DNA of 64,000 nt from Rhizobium sp. BK316 (lineage in GTDB: Bacteria > Pseudomonadota > Alphaproteobacteria > Rhizobiales > Rhizobiaceae): contig NZ_JACHZR010000006.1 in assembly GCF_014193695.1 (NCBI RefSeq), positions 62,001 through 126,000 on the forward strand, in the 5' to 3' direction. Positions 1 through 7,466 of the stretch are shown in pieces. The notes below the pieces were generated by a model. It searched no databases. It saw nothing but the letters and a program-made list of their open reading frames with translations, and had not been told where the DNA came from. A program made the translations under genes and the position numbers. The first letter of the stretch is position 1. Each line of letters begins with the position of its first letter.

Positions 1-1
1 C

Positions 2-262
2 CGTCGTGAGGTTCGAAACCCTGTGCTCGCTCTGCCGGCAGTGAAGCGGCTCGATGATTTGTCGCCGGAAGCCCGTGAGATCGTCGCCGATATCCTTGGT
101 GACCTAGTCACCGATGCCCGCAACCGCGCACAGCAATCTTGGTCGAAGAATAAAGGCCCGATGGCCGCATATTGGAAGGCAGTCGGCGCCTATGCCCACC
201 ACTTCCGCCGTGTTGTTCGGTCGCCATCACCCTCGAAGGGAAAGGTGGGGTCCGATGTCTAA
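2..262 (+). CDS. Hypothetical protein, 5'-truncated by the window edge
   Basis: The frame is open from the first bases of the window, so the true start probably lies upstream; a GTG at 23 is the first internal start. At least 79 residues are visible, charged and probably helical, with a basic C-terminus. I recognise no domain. The stop overlaps the next start by 8 nt, so the gene belongs to the translationally coupled small-gene train of the element. Function unknown. Confidence 0.5.
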   Translation, partial: RREVRNPVLALPAVKRLDDLSPEAREIVADILGDLVTDARNRAQQSWSKNKGPMAAYWKAVGAYAHHFRRVVRSPSPSKGKVGSDV

Positions 263-383
263 TCCCACCCACCAGCCCAACCCCGTAAAGCAGCTACGGG
301 CCATTGCCGTATTGATGGCAAAGCAGGCTGCGGAGAACGAGCGGGTCGAGCGAGAAGAAAGGGAGATTGCCAAGGATGTTTGA
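255..383 (+). CDS. Small hypothetical protein (42 aa) of the integrated element
   Basis: This short frame starts at ATG 255, inside the end of the previous gene, and stops at 383, where it overlaps the next ATG at 376. The N-terminal third is Pro/Asn-rich and the rest is a Glu/Arg-rich helix, probably a short coiled coil. No family is recognised. The main support is its place in a chain of overlapping start and stop codons, typical of early phage or ICE operons. Confidence 0.45.
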   Translation: MSNPTHQPNPVKQLRAIAVLMAKQAAENERVEREEREIAKDV

Positions 384-579
384 GCACAGGATCAAACATG
401 GAATCGTGACCCTCTGCATAGTCAAGAGCGAGGATCGCAAGGCTGCAATCAATGCAGCGGTAAAGCGTGTCATCGAATTTCAACGAAAGGGCTTCACGCC
501 TAGGATCACCAACGTTGATGCCGAAACATGGGCGCTCGTTGAAGATGTTCATAACTGGCCAAAGACGGTGGTGCAATGA
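376..579 (+). CDS. Small hypothetical protein (67 aa) of the integrated element
   Basis: ATG 376 is preferred over a TTG nine bases upstream because it overlaps the preceding stop in the style of the rest of the operon. The 67-residue product has a mixed alpha/beta pattern with no signal peptide or membrane segment. No domain is recognised. It ends in an ATGA overlap with the next gene, which suggests translational coupling. Confidence 0.5.
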   Translation: MFEHRIKHGIVTLCIVKSEDRKAAINAAVKRVIEFQRKGFTPRITNVDAETWALVEDVHNWPKTVVQ

Positions 580-833
580 TGTGGACGCCTTACGAGATAG
601 AAATCATCCTGCACCACAACTGCAGCCTTGCGCCGTTCGAAAGGAACACCGCTCCCAGCTATTGGCCAACCGTCAAGCGCCTCGTGGATGTCGGCATCTT
701 GCGTCGGGGTGATATCGAAAGCCCTGTCGAGACGACGGATCTAGGTAAGGGCCTCGTCCGTCTCTGGTGCGAGACTCCTATACCGGTTCAGCAGTTCGTT
801 GACCCACGTTTCATGGGAGGTGGCGCCGAATGA
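576..833 (+). CDS. Small hypothetical protein, possibly winged-helix-like (85 aa)
   Basis: It starts at ATG 576 in an ATGA overlap and ends in another ATGA overlap at 830. The pattern (a helix near residues 5-15, a second around 28-40 ending in VDVGIL, then a strand-like TTDLGKGLVRLW stretch) resembles a small winged-helix fold that reads 'variable region, then T-x-x-G-x-x-L'. This is a guess from pattern only. It could be a DNA-binding accessory protein of the element or simply a phage hypothetical. Confidence 0.5.
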   Translation: MMWTPYEIEIILHHNCSLAPFERNTAPSYWPTVKRLVDVGILRRGDIESPVETTDLGKGLVRLWCETPIPVQQFVDPRFMGGGAE

Positions 834-1198
834 CATCCTTCATGAAAGAGCCATGCGCTCATTGCCCCTTCCGTCGAGACGTTCGCCCTTTCCTCCATGT
901 AGAGCGGGCTGAAGACATCGCCTACTCGGCGCAGAACCCGTATTCGGAATTCCTGTGCCACAAGACCATCGAACACGATGACGAGACGGGCGAAGGGATT
1001 GCGACCCGAAAGTCTCTGACATGCGCCGGGTTTCTGTCCATGCAGATCAACGAAGCAGGGGTAAAGCCGCCTCGTGGGTTCAAAGTCAGTGAATTGGCAT
1101 ACGACAACTGCCGCGAGATGATCGACGCCTATTGCGATGAAGAAGAAGGTAATTGGAAACCACCTGCATGGCTCCTGAAGAAGGAGCCTGCAACATGA
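830..1198 (+). CDS. DUF6283-like Cys-rich small protein
   Basis: A 122-residue protein opening with a PCAHCPFRRD motif (residues 8-17), followed by FLCHKT near residue 43 and a third cysteine in LTCAGFL. The spacing C-x2-C ... C-x-K ... C-A-G is what I know from DUF6283, a family common in phages and mobile elements. The cysteines suggest a metal site, but the biochemical role is unknown. It is coupled by ATGA overlaps on both sides (830 and 1195). Confidence 0.6.
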   Translation: MTSFMKEPCAHCPFRRDVRPFLHVERAEDIAYSAQNPYSEFLCHKTIEHDDETGEGIATRKSLTCAGFLSMQINEAGVKPPRGFKVSELAYDNCREMIDAYCDEEEGNWKPPAWLLKKEPAT

Positions 1199-1617
1199 GC
1201 CGCCGCGAATTTTCCCGTAACCAGAAAGAGCAGATCGTCGAGCGTGCCCGTACCGCCTCTGGGAACGTCGCCTGCGAGCGTTGCGGCTTGGTGCTGAAGA
1301 AAGGGGCATGGGAAATCGATCACGTGATTCCCGAGGCTCTACGACCGGAAGCCGACAAGCAGCGCAAGATAACCATCGCCGAAGGCCAGTTGCTAGGCTT
1401 CTGCTGCCATCGCGGCAAAGACGGCAAGACGAACGATGATGTGAAGAAGATAGCCAAGGCCAAGCGGGTTTATAATGCCGCTCACGGGCTCAAGGCGGCC
1501 ACGCAGAAGCCCATTCGCAGCGCGGGCTTCCCTCAGTCACCAAAGGCTGCAAAGCGACTCCCTAAGCCCGCGTTGCCGCCAAGGGCCATGTTCAAACCGG
1601 TGGATGAGTCGAGATGA
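1195..1617 (+). CDS. HNH endonuclease-like protein
   Basis: The start is ATG 1195, overlapping the previous stop; the open frame upstream of it is shadow. The 140-residue product has an HNH-type core: C27-x2-C30 (CERC), the catalytic-type WEIDHVIP with D42-H43, then C70-C71-H72 and the TNDDV segment holding the Asn/Asp of the fold. The C-terminal 50 residues are Pro/Lys/Arg-rich and probably flexible. HNH proteins of this size in phages nick or cut DNA, often during packaging or homing. Which role applies here cannot be told. Confidence 0.75.
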   Translation: MSRREFSRNQKEQIVERARTASGNVACERCGLVLKKGAWEIDHVIPEALRPEADKQRKITIAEGQLLGFCCHRGKDGKTNDDVKKIAKAKRVYNAAHGLKAATQKPIRSAGFPQSPKAAKRLPKPALPPRAMFKPVDESR

Positions 1618-1928
1618 GAGGGACTGTAGAGCAAGCCATATCGGACGCCATTGACGAGATCAATCGCCTACGCATCGAACTTGCTGGCAAAGAGACGGAA
1701 TCTCTAGGGTACCTCAAGGCGGTTGGCGAATTACAAAAGCGCAACGATGACGCAGCAGACGAGATCGAGCGGCTTAGGAAGGCATTGGAGCCGTTTGCCG
1801 ATGAAGCCGCCTGCTATGATCCCGACAACGGAGATGGCGATGATACAGTTTGGGCAACACCGGCATATTTCAAAATCAGGGATCTCCGACGCGCCAGGGC
1901 TGCTCTCGACGCTGTAAAGGATAGGTAG
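1614..1928 (+). CDS. Coiled-coil hypothetical protein of the integrated element
   Basis: A 104-residue protein with two long heptad-rich stretches (about residues 1-35 and 42-65, with EINRLRIEL and DEIERLRKALEPFA), then an acidic DPDNGDGDD loop and a final helix. This layout is common in short phage proteins of the Ea22/ead sort, but no firm family assignment is possible. It starts in an ATGA overlap with the HNH gene and stops just before the next start. Confidence 0.5.
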   Translation: MRGTVEQAISDAIDEINRLRIELAGKETESLGYLKAVGELQKRNDDAADEIERLRKALEPFADEAACYDPDNGDGDDTVWATPAYFKIRDLRRARAALDAVKDR

Positions 1929-1929
1929 G

Positions 1930-2148
1930 ATGACGCGAGCCGCTTTTCGCCAAGCCGACATGGAGCGCATCTTCCGAGCCGCCAAGTCTCAGGGGATGGC
2001 GGTAACGATCGATATCAAAACGCTGGTTGTCACCGCTATCCCCGATATCCACAAGCAGAAAATGGTTGACGCCCCCTCAATTGACCCAGGCATGGTTCCA
2101 TCGGGCAATCTCGCCCCTGATGGAAAGGAAGATTGGGATGAGGACTGA
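1930..2148 (+). CDS. Small hypothetical protein upstream of integrase (72 aa)
   Basis: ATG 1930 follows the previous stop by one base, with AGGTAGG as ribosome binding site. The N-terminal half (TRAAFRQADMERIFRAAK) is a basic amphipathic helix followed by a strand containing VTIDIKTLVVTAI. Its end overlaps the integrase start by 11 nt. The size, basic helix and position directly before int would fit an excisionase-like helper, but there is no recognisable Xis motif and this remains speculation. Confidence 0.5.
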   Translation: MTRAAFRQADMERIFRAAKSQGMAVTIDIKTLVVTAIPDIHKQKMVDAPSIDPGMVPSGNLAPDGKEDWDED

Positions 2149-3280
2149 TAGGCCCGGTTACCAGTACCGGGATAACAAAGATGGGTCTCGCGCCCACTAC
2201 TGGAATCCGAAACGGGCGGTCAAGGGAGCACCTGCCGCCCTTTCTGCTATCCGGCTTGATGATGGTTTATCTGATGAGCAAATCGCCGCAGAATGCCAGC
2301 GCCGAACAAACGAACTAAAAGCCGAACTCGTAGAACGCAGCGTCCCGCATCAGTTCGACGGCACAATCAAATCCCTGATTACCTGCTACCGGAATGACAA
2401 GACCAGCACCTTGCATTCCGTGAAGCATTCAACTCGCATAAGGGATTATGAGCCGAGCCTTCGTGTGCTAGAAAAGAACGTCGGGAAACGTCGCGTTGAC
2501 GCATTGCGGGCTTCCGACTTCCGGGAGTGGTTTGCCAATTGGCGCAAAAAGGGCCACAGAAGGGCGTCAGGCGCGATCAAGCTCTTGCGGGTGATAATCT
2601 CCTATGGAGCAGGAGAACGCTTCCACGGCTGCGCACAGGCCAGACTGATACTGTCTGACATGCGATTCGAGCAGCCGGCGGCGCGTACCGTGGCAATGAC
2701 CTACGACCAATGCCTAGCAATCGTGAAGAAAAGTGCCGAACTCAAATGCCCCTCGATTGGCTTTGTCGAGGCCGTCAAGTTCGAAACGGCTCTTCGCCGC
2801 ATCGATGTCATCGGGGAATGGGCGCCGCCGCCCGGTGGTGGGGAATTCCGCTGGTCGGGCCTGATGGCCAAGGACATATCAAGAGATATGATCCTGTCGC
2901 TCAAGACGAGCAAGACCGGTGCTGCGGTTGCACGCGATCTGAAAGAATATCCACTCGTCCAGGAGGCTTTAAAAGCCTACCGCATTCCCGATATTGGCCC
3001 TGTTGTCATCGATGAAGATCACGGCAAGCCATATTGGGAGAACCGCTATACGGAAAAATTCCGTAAGGTTCGCGATGCGGCTGGAGTTCCTTCGAACGTT
3101 TGGTCGATGGATTCCCGAGCTGGGGCTGTCACGGAAACGGAGGAGGCTACTGGCTCTCTGGAAGATGCCAGCAAATTGGCAACCCACAGCACGACGAAGA
3201 CGACTCGGCGCTATAGCCGGGGCGACGGTTTGGAAAAGAGCCGGGAAATAGCGAAGGCTCGTGCCAAAAAGCGCGGCTGA
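2138..3280 (+). CDS. Tyrosine recombinase (integrase)
   Basis: A 380-residue site-specific recombinase. ATG 2138 is chosen because MRTDRPGYQYR begins a typical rhizobial integrase N-terminus; the longer frame upstream reads through the preceding gene. Residues 75-165 form the SAM-like core-binding domain. The catalytic domain shows Arg in TALRRIDV (about 219), Arg in MDSRAGA (about 327, with Met at the usual His), His in LATHSTTKTT and the nucleophile Tyr in TRRYSR (about 359). It ends with a basic tail. It lies last in the element's small-gene operon and 49 bp from tRNA-Gly, which it presumably uses as attB. Confidence 0.9.
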   Translation: MRTDRPGYQYRDNKDGSRAHYWNPKRAVKGAPAALSAIRLDDGLSDEQIAAECQRRTNELKAELVERSVPHQFDGTIKSLITCYRNDKTSTLHSVKHSTRIRDYEPSLRVLEKNVGKRRVDALRASDFREWFANWRKKGHRRASGAIKLLRVIISYGAGERFHGCAQARLILSDMRFEQPAARTVAMTYDQCLAIVKKSAELKCPSIGFVEAVKFETALRRIDVIGEWAPPPGGGEFRWSGLMAKDISRDMILSLKTSKTGAAVARDLKEYPLVQEALKAYRIPDIGPVVIDEDHGKPYWENRYTEKFRKVRDAAGVPSNVWSMDSRAGAVTETEEATGSLEDASKLATHSTTKTTRRYSRGDGLEKSREIAKARAKKRG

Positions 3281-3303
3281 CACGGCATGACACGGGTGAC
3301 ACG
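3278..3303 (+). repeat. Three direct repeats TGACACG between int and tRNA-Gly
   Basis: TGACACG occurs at 3278-3284, 3288-3294 and 3297-3303, spaced about one helical turn apart and lying between the integrase stop and the tRNA 3' end. Regularly spaced heptamers at this place would suit arm-type sites bound by the integrase N-terminus or an excisionase. This reading is inferred from position. Confidence 0.5.
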
Positions 3304-3329
3304 CCTGTTATCTAAGTAATTGAAAGTAT

Positions 3330-3403
3330 TGGAGCGGGTAGCGGGAATCGAACCCGCGTATTCAGCTTGGAAGGCTGCTGCTCTACCATTGAGCTATACC
3401 CGC
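3330..3403 (-). tRNA. tRNA-Gly(UCC)
   Basis: Read on the minus strand the gene begins GCGGGTATAGCTCA and ends CCCGCTCCA with an encoded CCA. The acceptor stem GCGGGTA pairs with TACCCGC. The anticodon loop CTTCCAA gives anticodon TCC, and the T-arm contains GGTTCGATTCC. Its 3' end abuts the integrated element. Confidence 0.96.
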
Positions 3404-3427
3404 GGGGTGGTCCGATCCAATGACGAA

Positions 3428-3512
3428 TGGTGGAGAGAGTTGGATTTGAACCAACGTAGGCTGAGCCAACGGATTTACAGTCCGTCCCCTTTAACCACTC
3501 GGGCATCTCTCC
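3428..3512 (-). tRNA. tRNA-Tyr(GUA)
   Basis: An 85-nt class II tRNA on the minus strand. The acceptor stem GGAGAGA pairs with TCTCTCC, and the gene has an encoded CCA end. Loop CTGTAAA gives anticodon GTA. A long variable arm precedes the GGTTCAAATCC T-loop. It lies 24 bp upstream of tRNA-Gly in the same direction, so the two are probably co-transcribed. Confidence 0.96.
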
Positions 3513-3716
3513 AGTTTTTCGTCCGGATCTTGAAGACCAAGTTCGTCAGACTTTGAAGCGTTGCCGCCCCGTCGTCTGCGCCGCGTATATGACCGGACGA
3601 TTTCAGTCTGTCAACACGATGACAATGGAAAATACAGGAAAAATTTCATTGTCCGTTGAAAGCCGGCGCATGAAAGAAGGCCTATGCGGCAACAAGCGCC
3701 ATCGTTATAAAGCCGC

Positions 3717-4607
3717 ATGAGCAAAGATAAAAAATCCGGCGGCACGCCCGCCACCGACAAGTCCGCAAAAGACACGCATTACGCAACGCTCCGGCGCGCG
3801 CACCGCGACGCCAAGCGCGAACGCGGCGAAATCCCGACACCAGCGCCGCAGAAGCGCAAGCGAGGCGCTGATGACTGGAAGCCGCCGGCGCTCGCCCCCG
3901 ATCAGGTCTTCCTCTACGGCCTTCATACCGTTCGCGCCGCGCTTGAAAACCCTGAACGCAAAAACATCAAGCTCTCGATCACGCAGAACGCGCTTGCGCG
4001 ACTGGAGGTCGATCCCGACGTGATCGGCATTCCGGTCGAAATGGTTTCGCCGCAGGATATCGACAAGGTGCTCGGCCCCGAAGCGATCCATCAGGGCGTG
4101 CTGCTGGAAACGCGCCCCCTGCCCGTCCGGCGACTGGAAGCGCTGAAGGACAGCCCGCTGCTTCTCGTGCTCGATCAGGTGACCGATCCGCACAATGTCG
4201 GCGCCATCATGCGCTCGGCCGTCGCCTTCAACGCCGGCGCCGTCATCACCACCCAGAGACATAGCCCGACCGAATCGGGCGTGCTTGCCAAATCGGCTTC
4301 GGGCGCGCTGGAGCTCATACCTTATATACAGATCACCAATCTCTCGGATGCGCTCGGCGAGTTGCACAAGCTCGGCTTCTTCACGATCGGTCTCGATTCG
4401 GAAGGGCCGGCGCCGCTCGAAGGCACATTCTCAGGCGGCAGAATCGCGTTGGTGCTCGGCTCCGAAGGCAAGGGCTTGCGGCAGAAGACACGGGAGACCG
4501 TCAGCGCGCTCGCCCGCCTCGATATGCCCGGCGCCATCAAATCGCTGAACGTGTCGAATGCCGCGGCGATTGCCCTTTATGCGGCAAGGCTGCACCTGAA
4601 GGCATAG
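3717..4607 (+). CDS. rlmB: 23S rRNA 2'-O-ribose methyltransferase of the SpoU/TrmH family (RlmB type)
   Basis: A 296-residue protein that would methylate the 2'-hydroxyl of a guanosine in 23S rRNA using S-adenosylmethionine. Residues 1-65 are a lysine/arginine-rich tail. About 66-140 form the L30e-like substrate-binding domain (FLYGLHTVRAAL). The SPOUT knot follows with its three motifs: DQVTDPHNVGAIMRSA, LVLGSEGKGL and IKSLNVSNAAAIALY. The RlmB-type N-terminal domain argues for rlmB rather than tRNA TrmH. It is transcribed divergently from the tRNA-Tyr/Gly pair. Confidence 0.85.
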   Translation: MSKDKKSGGTPATDKSAKDTHYATLRRAHRDAKRERGEIPTPAPQKRKRGADDWKPPALAPDQVFLYGLHTVRAALENPERKNIKLSITQNALARLEVDPDVIGIPVEMVSPQDIDKVLGPEAIHQGVLLETRPLPVRRLEALKDSPLLLVLDQVTDPHNVGAIMRSAVAFNAGAVITTQRHSPTESGVLAKSASGALELIPYIQITNLSDALGELHKLGFFTIGLDSEGPAPLEGTFSGGRIALVLGSEGKGLRQKTRETVSALARLDMPGAIKSLNVSNAAAIALYAARLHLKA

Positions 4608-4793
4608 GTGTCAATGCCCGGCTTCTCGGGCAGCCACCACCAATATGTCGTGGACAGAGGCAAGGATTGCCGCGCTTGCGGTTGAACACCTTCGTTCATG
4701 GTCCATATTCCGCCTTGGAAAAGGCCAGCCGGTCATTGTACTCGGCTATACATTCTTTTTTCCAGGGGCGCCGGCAAAAAGGAAATCCACATT

Positions 4794-4949
4794 ATGGCAT
4801 TTCGACCGCTGATCTTCGGCGTTCTCTTCATCGCGGTCCTTGTCATGATCATTCTGAGCCTCATCTGGGTCGATAAATCGCATCCGATCCGGCAGCCCGA
4901 CCCGCTCGCGCCGACGGCACCGGCAAATCCGCCCCAGCCAGCGCAATAG
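4794..4949 (+). CDS. Small single-pass membrane protein (51 aa)
   Basis: ATG 4794 follows AAAAAGGAAA. Residues 2-26 (starting FRPLIFGVLFIAVLVMIIL) form one transmembrane helix, and the C-terminal tail is Pro/Ala-rich. No function is known. The upstream extension of the frame has no ribosome binding site and rhizobial-type codon use starts only here. The protein may be a conserved rhizobial orphan. Confidence 0.55.
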   Translation: MAFRPLIFGVLFIAVLVMIILSLIWVDKSHPIRQPDPLAPTAPANPPQPAQ

Positions 4950-5044
4950 CCGGTCCGGAACCCACCAAGCTGTCGGATGTTCAATCCCGCAAGACAAACA
5001 GGGATTTAAATGTTCGTGCGCCCGAAGATGCCGTCGTTGCCGTC

Positions 5045-5254
5045 TCAGCGAACGAGGCGCAGGACGTTATCCTCGATATCACGAAGCAGCTTTGCGCGGC
5101 TGGCTCCATCGTCGCCGGCATCGTCTTGATTGACGACCCCATGAAGGGCGTTGAACAAAAATATGGCGGTGAAAGCCGGGTCCGCCAACGACCATGCGCC
5201 TTCGCGGTTTCCTTCTGCGAGCAGTTCCGCCTGCGACCGAATACAGGTCGCGCA
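5045..5254 (-). pseudogene. C-terminal remnant of a TetR-type regulator
   Basis: The minus-strand frame reads SQAELLAEGNREGAWSLADP, then a FLFNALHGVV segment and ends NVLRLVR. This is the pattern of the ligand-domain end of TetR/AcrR regulators ('EG.REG.W...DP...A.FLF.ALHGV'). No helix-turn-helix part exists upstream, because the frame runs straight into the hairpin at 5255-5294 and then another gene. About 70 residues survive, so this is probably a deletion remnant. Confidence 0.45.
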
Positions 5255-5294
5255 AAAATCCCGTCGCAAGCTCGAAATCTTGCGACGGGATTTT
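5255..5294 (-). terminator. Strong bidirectional-type hairpin terminator
   Basis: A perfect 16-bp inverted repeat: AAAATCCCGTCGCAAG at 5255-5270 and its complement at 5279-5294, with an 8-nt loop and A/T runs at both feet. It lies 29 bp past the stop of the minus-strand secreted protein gene, whose transcript it would end. Confidence 0.8.
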
Positions 5295-5323
5295 GTTCGG
5301 GGTTGGAAGGCGGCTTGCCTCAC

Positions 5324-5671
5324 TCAGCTCCGATAGAGCCAATAGGGTCCGCCGTGATGGCGCCGCCAATATTGACGCTCGCGCCAACGCTCTTCCTGCC
5401 ACGGGCTCCAGCGGCGCTCATAACCCCAGGCCGGGCGCCAGTAACGACGTTCACGCCAATGGCGGCGCTCGCGCCAGTCACGGCGATCGCCCCAATCCCG
5501 ATCGCCCCTATCGCGATCACCCCAATCCCGATCGCCGCCACGGACCTGGATCACATCGCTCCGTTGCGAGACGGCAGGACGGTCGAGAGGGACAGCCGCA
5601 GCCGGGGCTACGGCGGAAAACAAAGTACCGGCCGAAATGGCGGCTGCTAGGAGAAAACTGGAGATCCTCAT
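5324..5671 (-). CDS. Secreted Arg/Trp/Asp-rich small protein
   Basis: A 115-residue protein with a clear signal peptide (MRISSFLLAAAISAGTLFSA, cleavage near AAA-VP around residue 26). The mature part is built of repeats such as GDRDWGDRD and then RERRHWRERR, ending in HHGGPYWLYRS. It is strongly basic and aromatic. GAGGAAGTG lies 4 nt before the ATG. Similar periplasmic Arg/Trp-rich proteins are frequent in rhizobia, some near BA14K-like proteins, but no function is assigned. The gene ends in a strong terminator. Confidence 0.75.
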   Translation of the reverse strand: MRISSFLLAAAISAGTLFSAVAPAAAVPLDRPAVSQRSDVIQVRGGDRDWGDRDRGDRDWGDRRDWRERRHWRERRYWRPAWGYERRWSPWQEERWRERQYWRRHHGGPYWLYRS

Positions 5672-5776
5672 GGCTCACTTCCTCGTTTCTGATGAAGCGA
5701 GAATGATCGAGCGCGTCTGAATTGCTGCTGAATCGACCCTTCAGTCTCTGTTCATGTAATGGAATGGCTGGAAAAC

Positions 5777-5852
<76 letters not shown>

Positions 5853-6127
5853 AATGGCTGCGAAGTAGCAGATTCTGATCTTTTGTAAAGAAAATTTGCC
5901 CTTTCCGGCAACGAGGCAAATCTATCCACAGCGGAGGTTTTGTGCCATCGGCGCTTCGATAAGGATTCAATTCGAGCGCGGACGTAACCTGCTGCGGCAT
6001 ATCGATCGAAGGGCGGCGGCCTATCTCTTTGTTTCCAGGATCGCCCAAACTCCGGCAGCAGACGCAAAACGTCTTGTCGTAGAAGCCCTTTATCCTTTAG
6101 CTAGAGCAGCATAACAAAGGGCATTGC
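5853..6127. other. Gene-free interval before nadK
   Basis: The stretch between tRNA-Thr and nadK has short open frames on both strands, but none has a convincing ribosome binding site or recognisable product. It presumably carries the divergent promoters of the tRNA and of nadK. No repeat or hairpin stood out. Confidence 0.5.
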
Positions 6128-6901
6128 ATGGGCCGGTCATTTCAGACGCTTTCTTTTATCGCCTCGCCGACCACGGAAGCGCTCGCCGCGCGAGACGAGC
6201 TGATTCGCCTTTACGGCGATGTGCCCGCAAACGAGGCCGATGTGATCGTCGCGCTCGGCGGCGACGGCTTCATGCTTCAGACGCTGCACAGCACGATGAA
6301 CAGCGGCAAGCTCGTCTACGGCATGAATTGCGGATCCGTCGGCTTTCTGATGAACGACTACAAGACGGACGGCCTGCACGACCGCATCTGTGCCGCCGTC
6401 GAGAATGCGTTTCACCCACTGAAGATGACGACATCCAATGCCGACGGCAGCAACTCGTCGGCGCTTGCGATCAACGAAGTCTATCTTTTCCGGCAATCCT
6501 ATCAGGCAGCGAAGCTCAGGGTGGAAATCGACGGGCGCGTGCGGCTGGAGGAGTTGATCTGCGATGGCTTGATGGTGGCCACGCCTGCCGGCTCGACCGC
6601 CTACAATCTTTCCGCCCACGGTCCGATCCTGCCGCTTGACGCGCCCCTCCTCGCCATGACGCCGGTTAGCGCCTTCCGGCCGCGGCGCTGGCGCGGAGCG
6701 CTGCTTCCCAACCGGGTGACCGTCGACATCCATATATTGGAAGCCGAGAAGCGGCCTGTGAATGCGGTCGCAGACAATACCGAGATCAAATCCATACTGC
6801 ATGTGCGCATCGCCCAGTCCGAGGACATGACGGCACGCATCCTTTCCGATCCCGACCGCTCGTGGTCGGACCGGATTCTGGCGGAACAGTTCGAGGATTG
6901 A
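6128..6901 (+). CDS. nadK: NAD kinase
   Basis: This enzyme phosphorylates NAD+ to NADP+ with ATP in the cytoplasm. The 257-residue protein has the diagnostic GGDG motif (residues 44-47, ALGGDGFML), the conserved NE pair in AINEVYLFRQ and the glycine-rich ATPAGSTAYNLSAHGPILP signature of the NAD-binding half. It is on the short side for the family but complete, as in other rhizobial forms. The next gene starts 1 nt after the stop, so the two are probably co-transcribed. Confidence 0.93.
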   Translation: MGRSFQTLSFIASPTTEALAARDELIRLYGDVPANEADVIVALGGDGFMLQTLHSTMNSGKLVYGMNCGSVGFLMNDYKTDGLHDRICAAVENAFHPLKMTTSNADGSNSSALAINEVYLFRQSYQAAKLRVEIDGRVRLEELICDGLMVATPAGSTAYNLSAHGPILPLDAPLLAMTPVSAFRPRRWRGALLPNRVTVDIHILEAEKRPVNAVADNTEIKSILHVRIAQSEDMTARILSDPDRSWSDRILAEQFED

Positions 6902-6902
6902 A

Positions 6903-7436
6903 ATGATGGCGATGCGGCAAGCATTTATGACGGCGCTCCTTGTTTCGGGCTGGGCGACCGCCGCCGAGGCGCAGACCGTTCACGACGATATCCTGCCGGC
7001 CTCGATCATCTTCGCGACCAGCACCGGCTATTGGGAAGATGACGGCAATTCGCTGCCGGTCGAGCGTGCCCCGACAACCACGCAGAGCGTCAGCACCCAA
7101 AATGTGAGCGGGGAGGATGCCAAACCGCAGCAGCGGCACGGCTATTACAAGCTTTTCGCCGTGCGCCAGCCGGACAAAACCTCCAAGATCTATCTGCAGC
7201 AGATCGCGCAGAGCGACGCCGGACCTGCCATCGTCTCGACGGTCGAACTGCAGGAAATCAGCGACCTCAAACCCTATGTCACGGATATCCGGCCCGAGAA
7301 TTCGAGCGGCATCATCAAGGAGCCGGGCCTTTTCGCCACGGTCTACCTGAAGACCGATGCTGCTGCCGAATCCGACGGCTGGACGGTGCTGATCGACGAG
7401 TTCGGCGATATTACCGTGGAGAAAGCGACGAACTGA
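6903..7436 (+). CDS. Exported hypothetical protein
   Basis: A 177-residue protein. The start at 6903 gives MMAMRQAFMTALLVSGWATAAEA, a signal peptide with cleavage predicted after AEA (about residue 23). The mature part is beta-rich with alternating charged and hydrophobic stretches, and it has no lipobox, membrane helix or catalytic motif I recognise. It follows nadK by one base and is followed 30 bp later by a hydrolase gene. Function unknown. Confidence 0.7.
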   Translation: MMAMRQAFMTALLVSGWATAAEAQTVHDDILPASIIFATSTGYWEDDGNSLPVERAPTTTQSVSTQNVSGEDAKPQQRHGYYKLFAVRQPDKTSKIYLQQIAQSDAGPAIVSTVELQEISDLKPYVTDIRPENSSGIIKEPGLFATVYLKTDAAAESDGWTVLIDEFGDITVEKATN

Positions 7437-7466
7437 GCGTCGCAGGCTATTCATCGGGGCTAAGCC

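Larger units (their letters stand above)
1..3332. mobile_element. Right end of an integrated phage/ICE-like element inserted at tRNA-Gly
   Basis: The stretch holds only small unrecognised or phage-type genes (an HNH protein, a DUF6283-like protein, coiled-coil and winged-helix-like proteins) ending in a tyrosine integrase. The integrase stops 49 bp before the CCA end of tRNA-Gly(UCC), the usual arrangement for elements that recombine into a tRNA 3' end. The left end lies outside the window. The exact core attachment site cannot be fixed here, because the duplicated tRNA fragment at the other end is not visible. All housekeeping genes start on the right of the tRNA. Confidence 0.8.

Noticed and set aside
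5194..5706. Plus-strand frames of 170-174 codons over the secreted Arg/Trp protein
   Set aside because: They read through a terminator hairpin, and their low-complexity text mirrors the minus-strand repeats. The minus frame has a signal peptide and ribosome binding site.
5896..6114. A 72-codon frame before nadK
   Set aside because: No ribosome binding site and no recognisable sequence. It probably covers promoter DNA.
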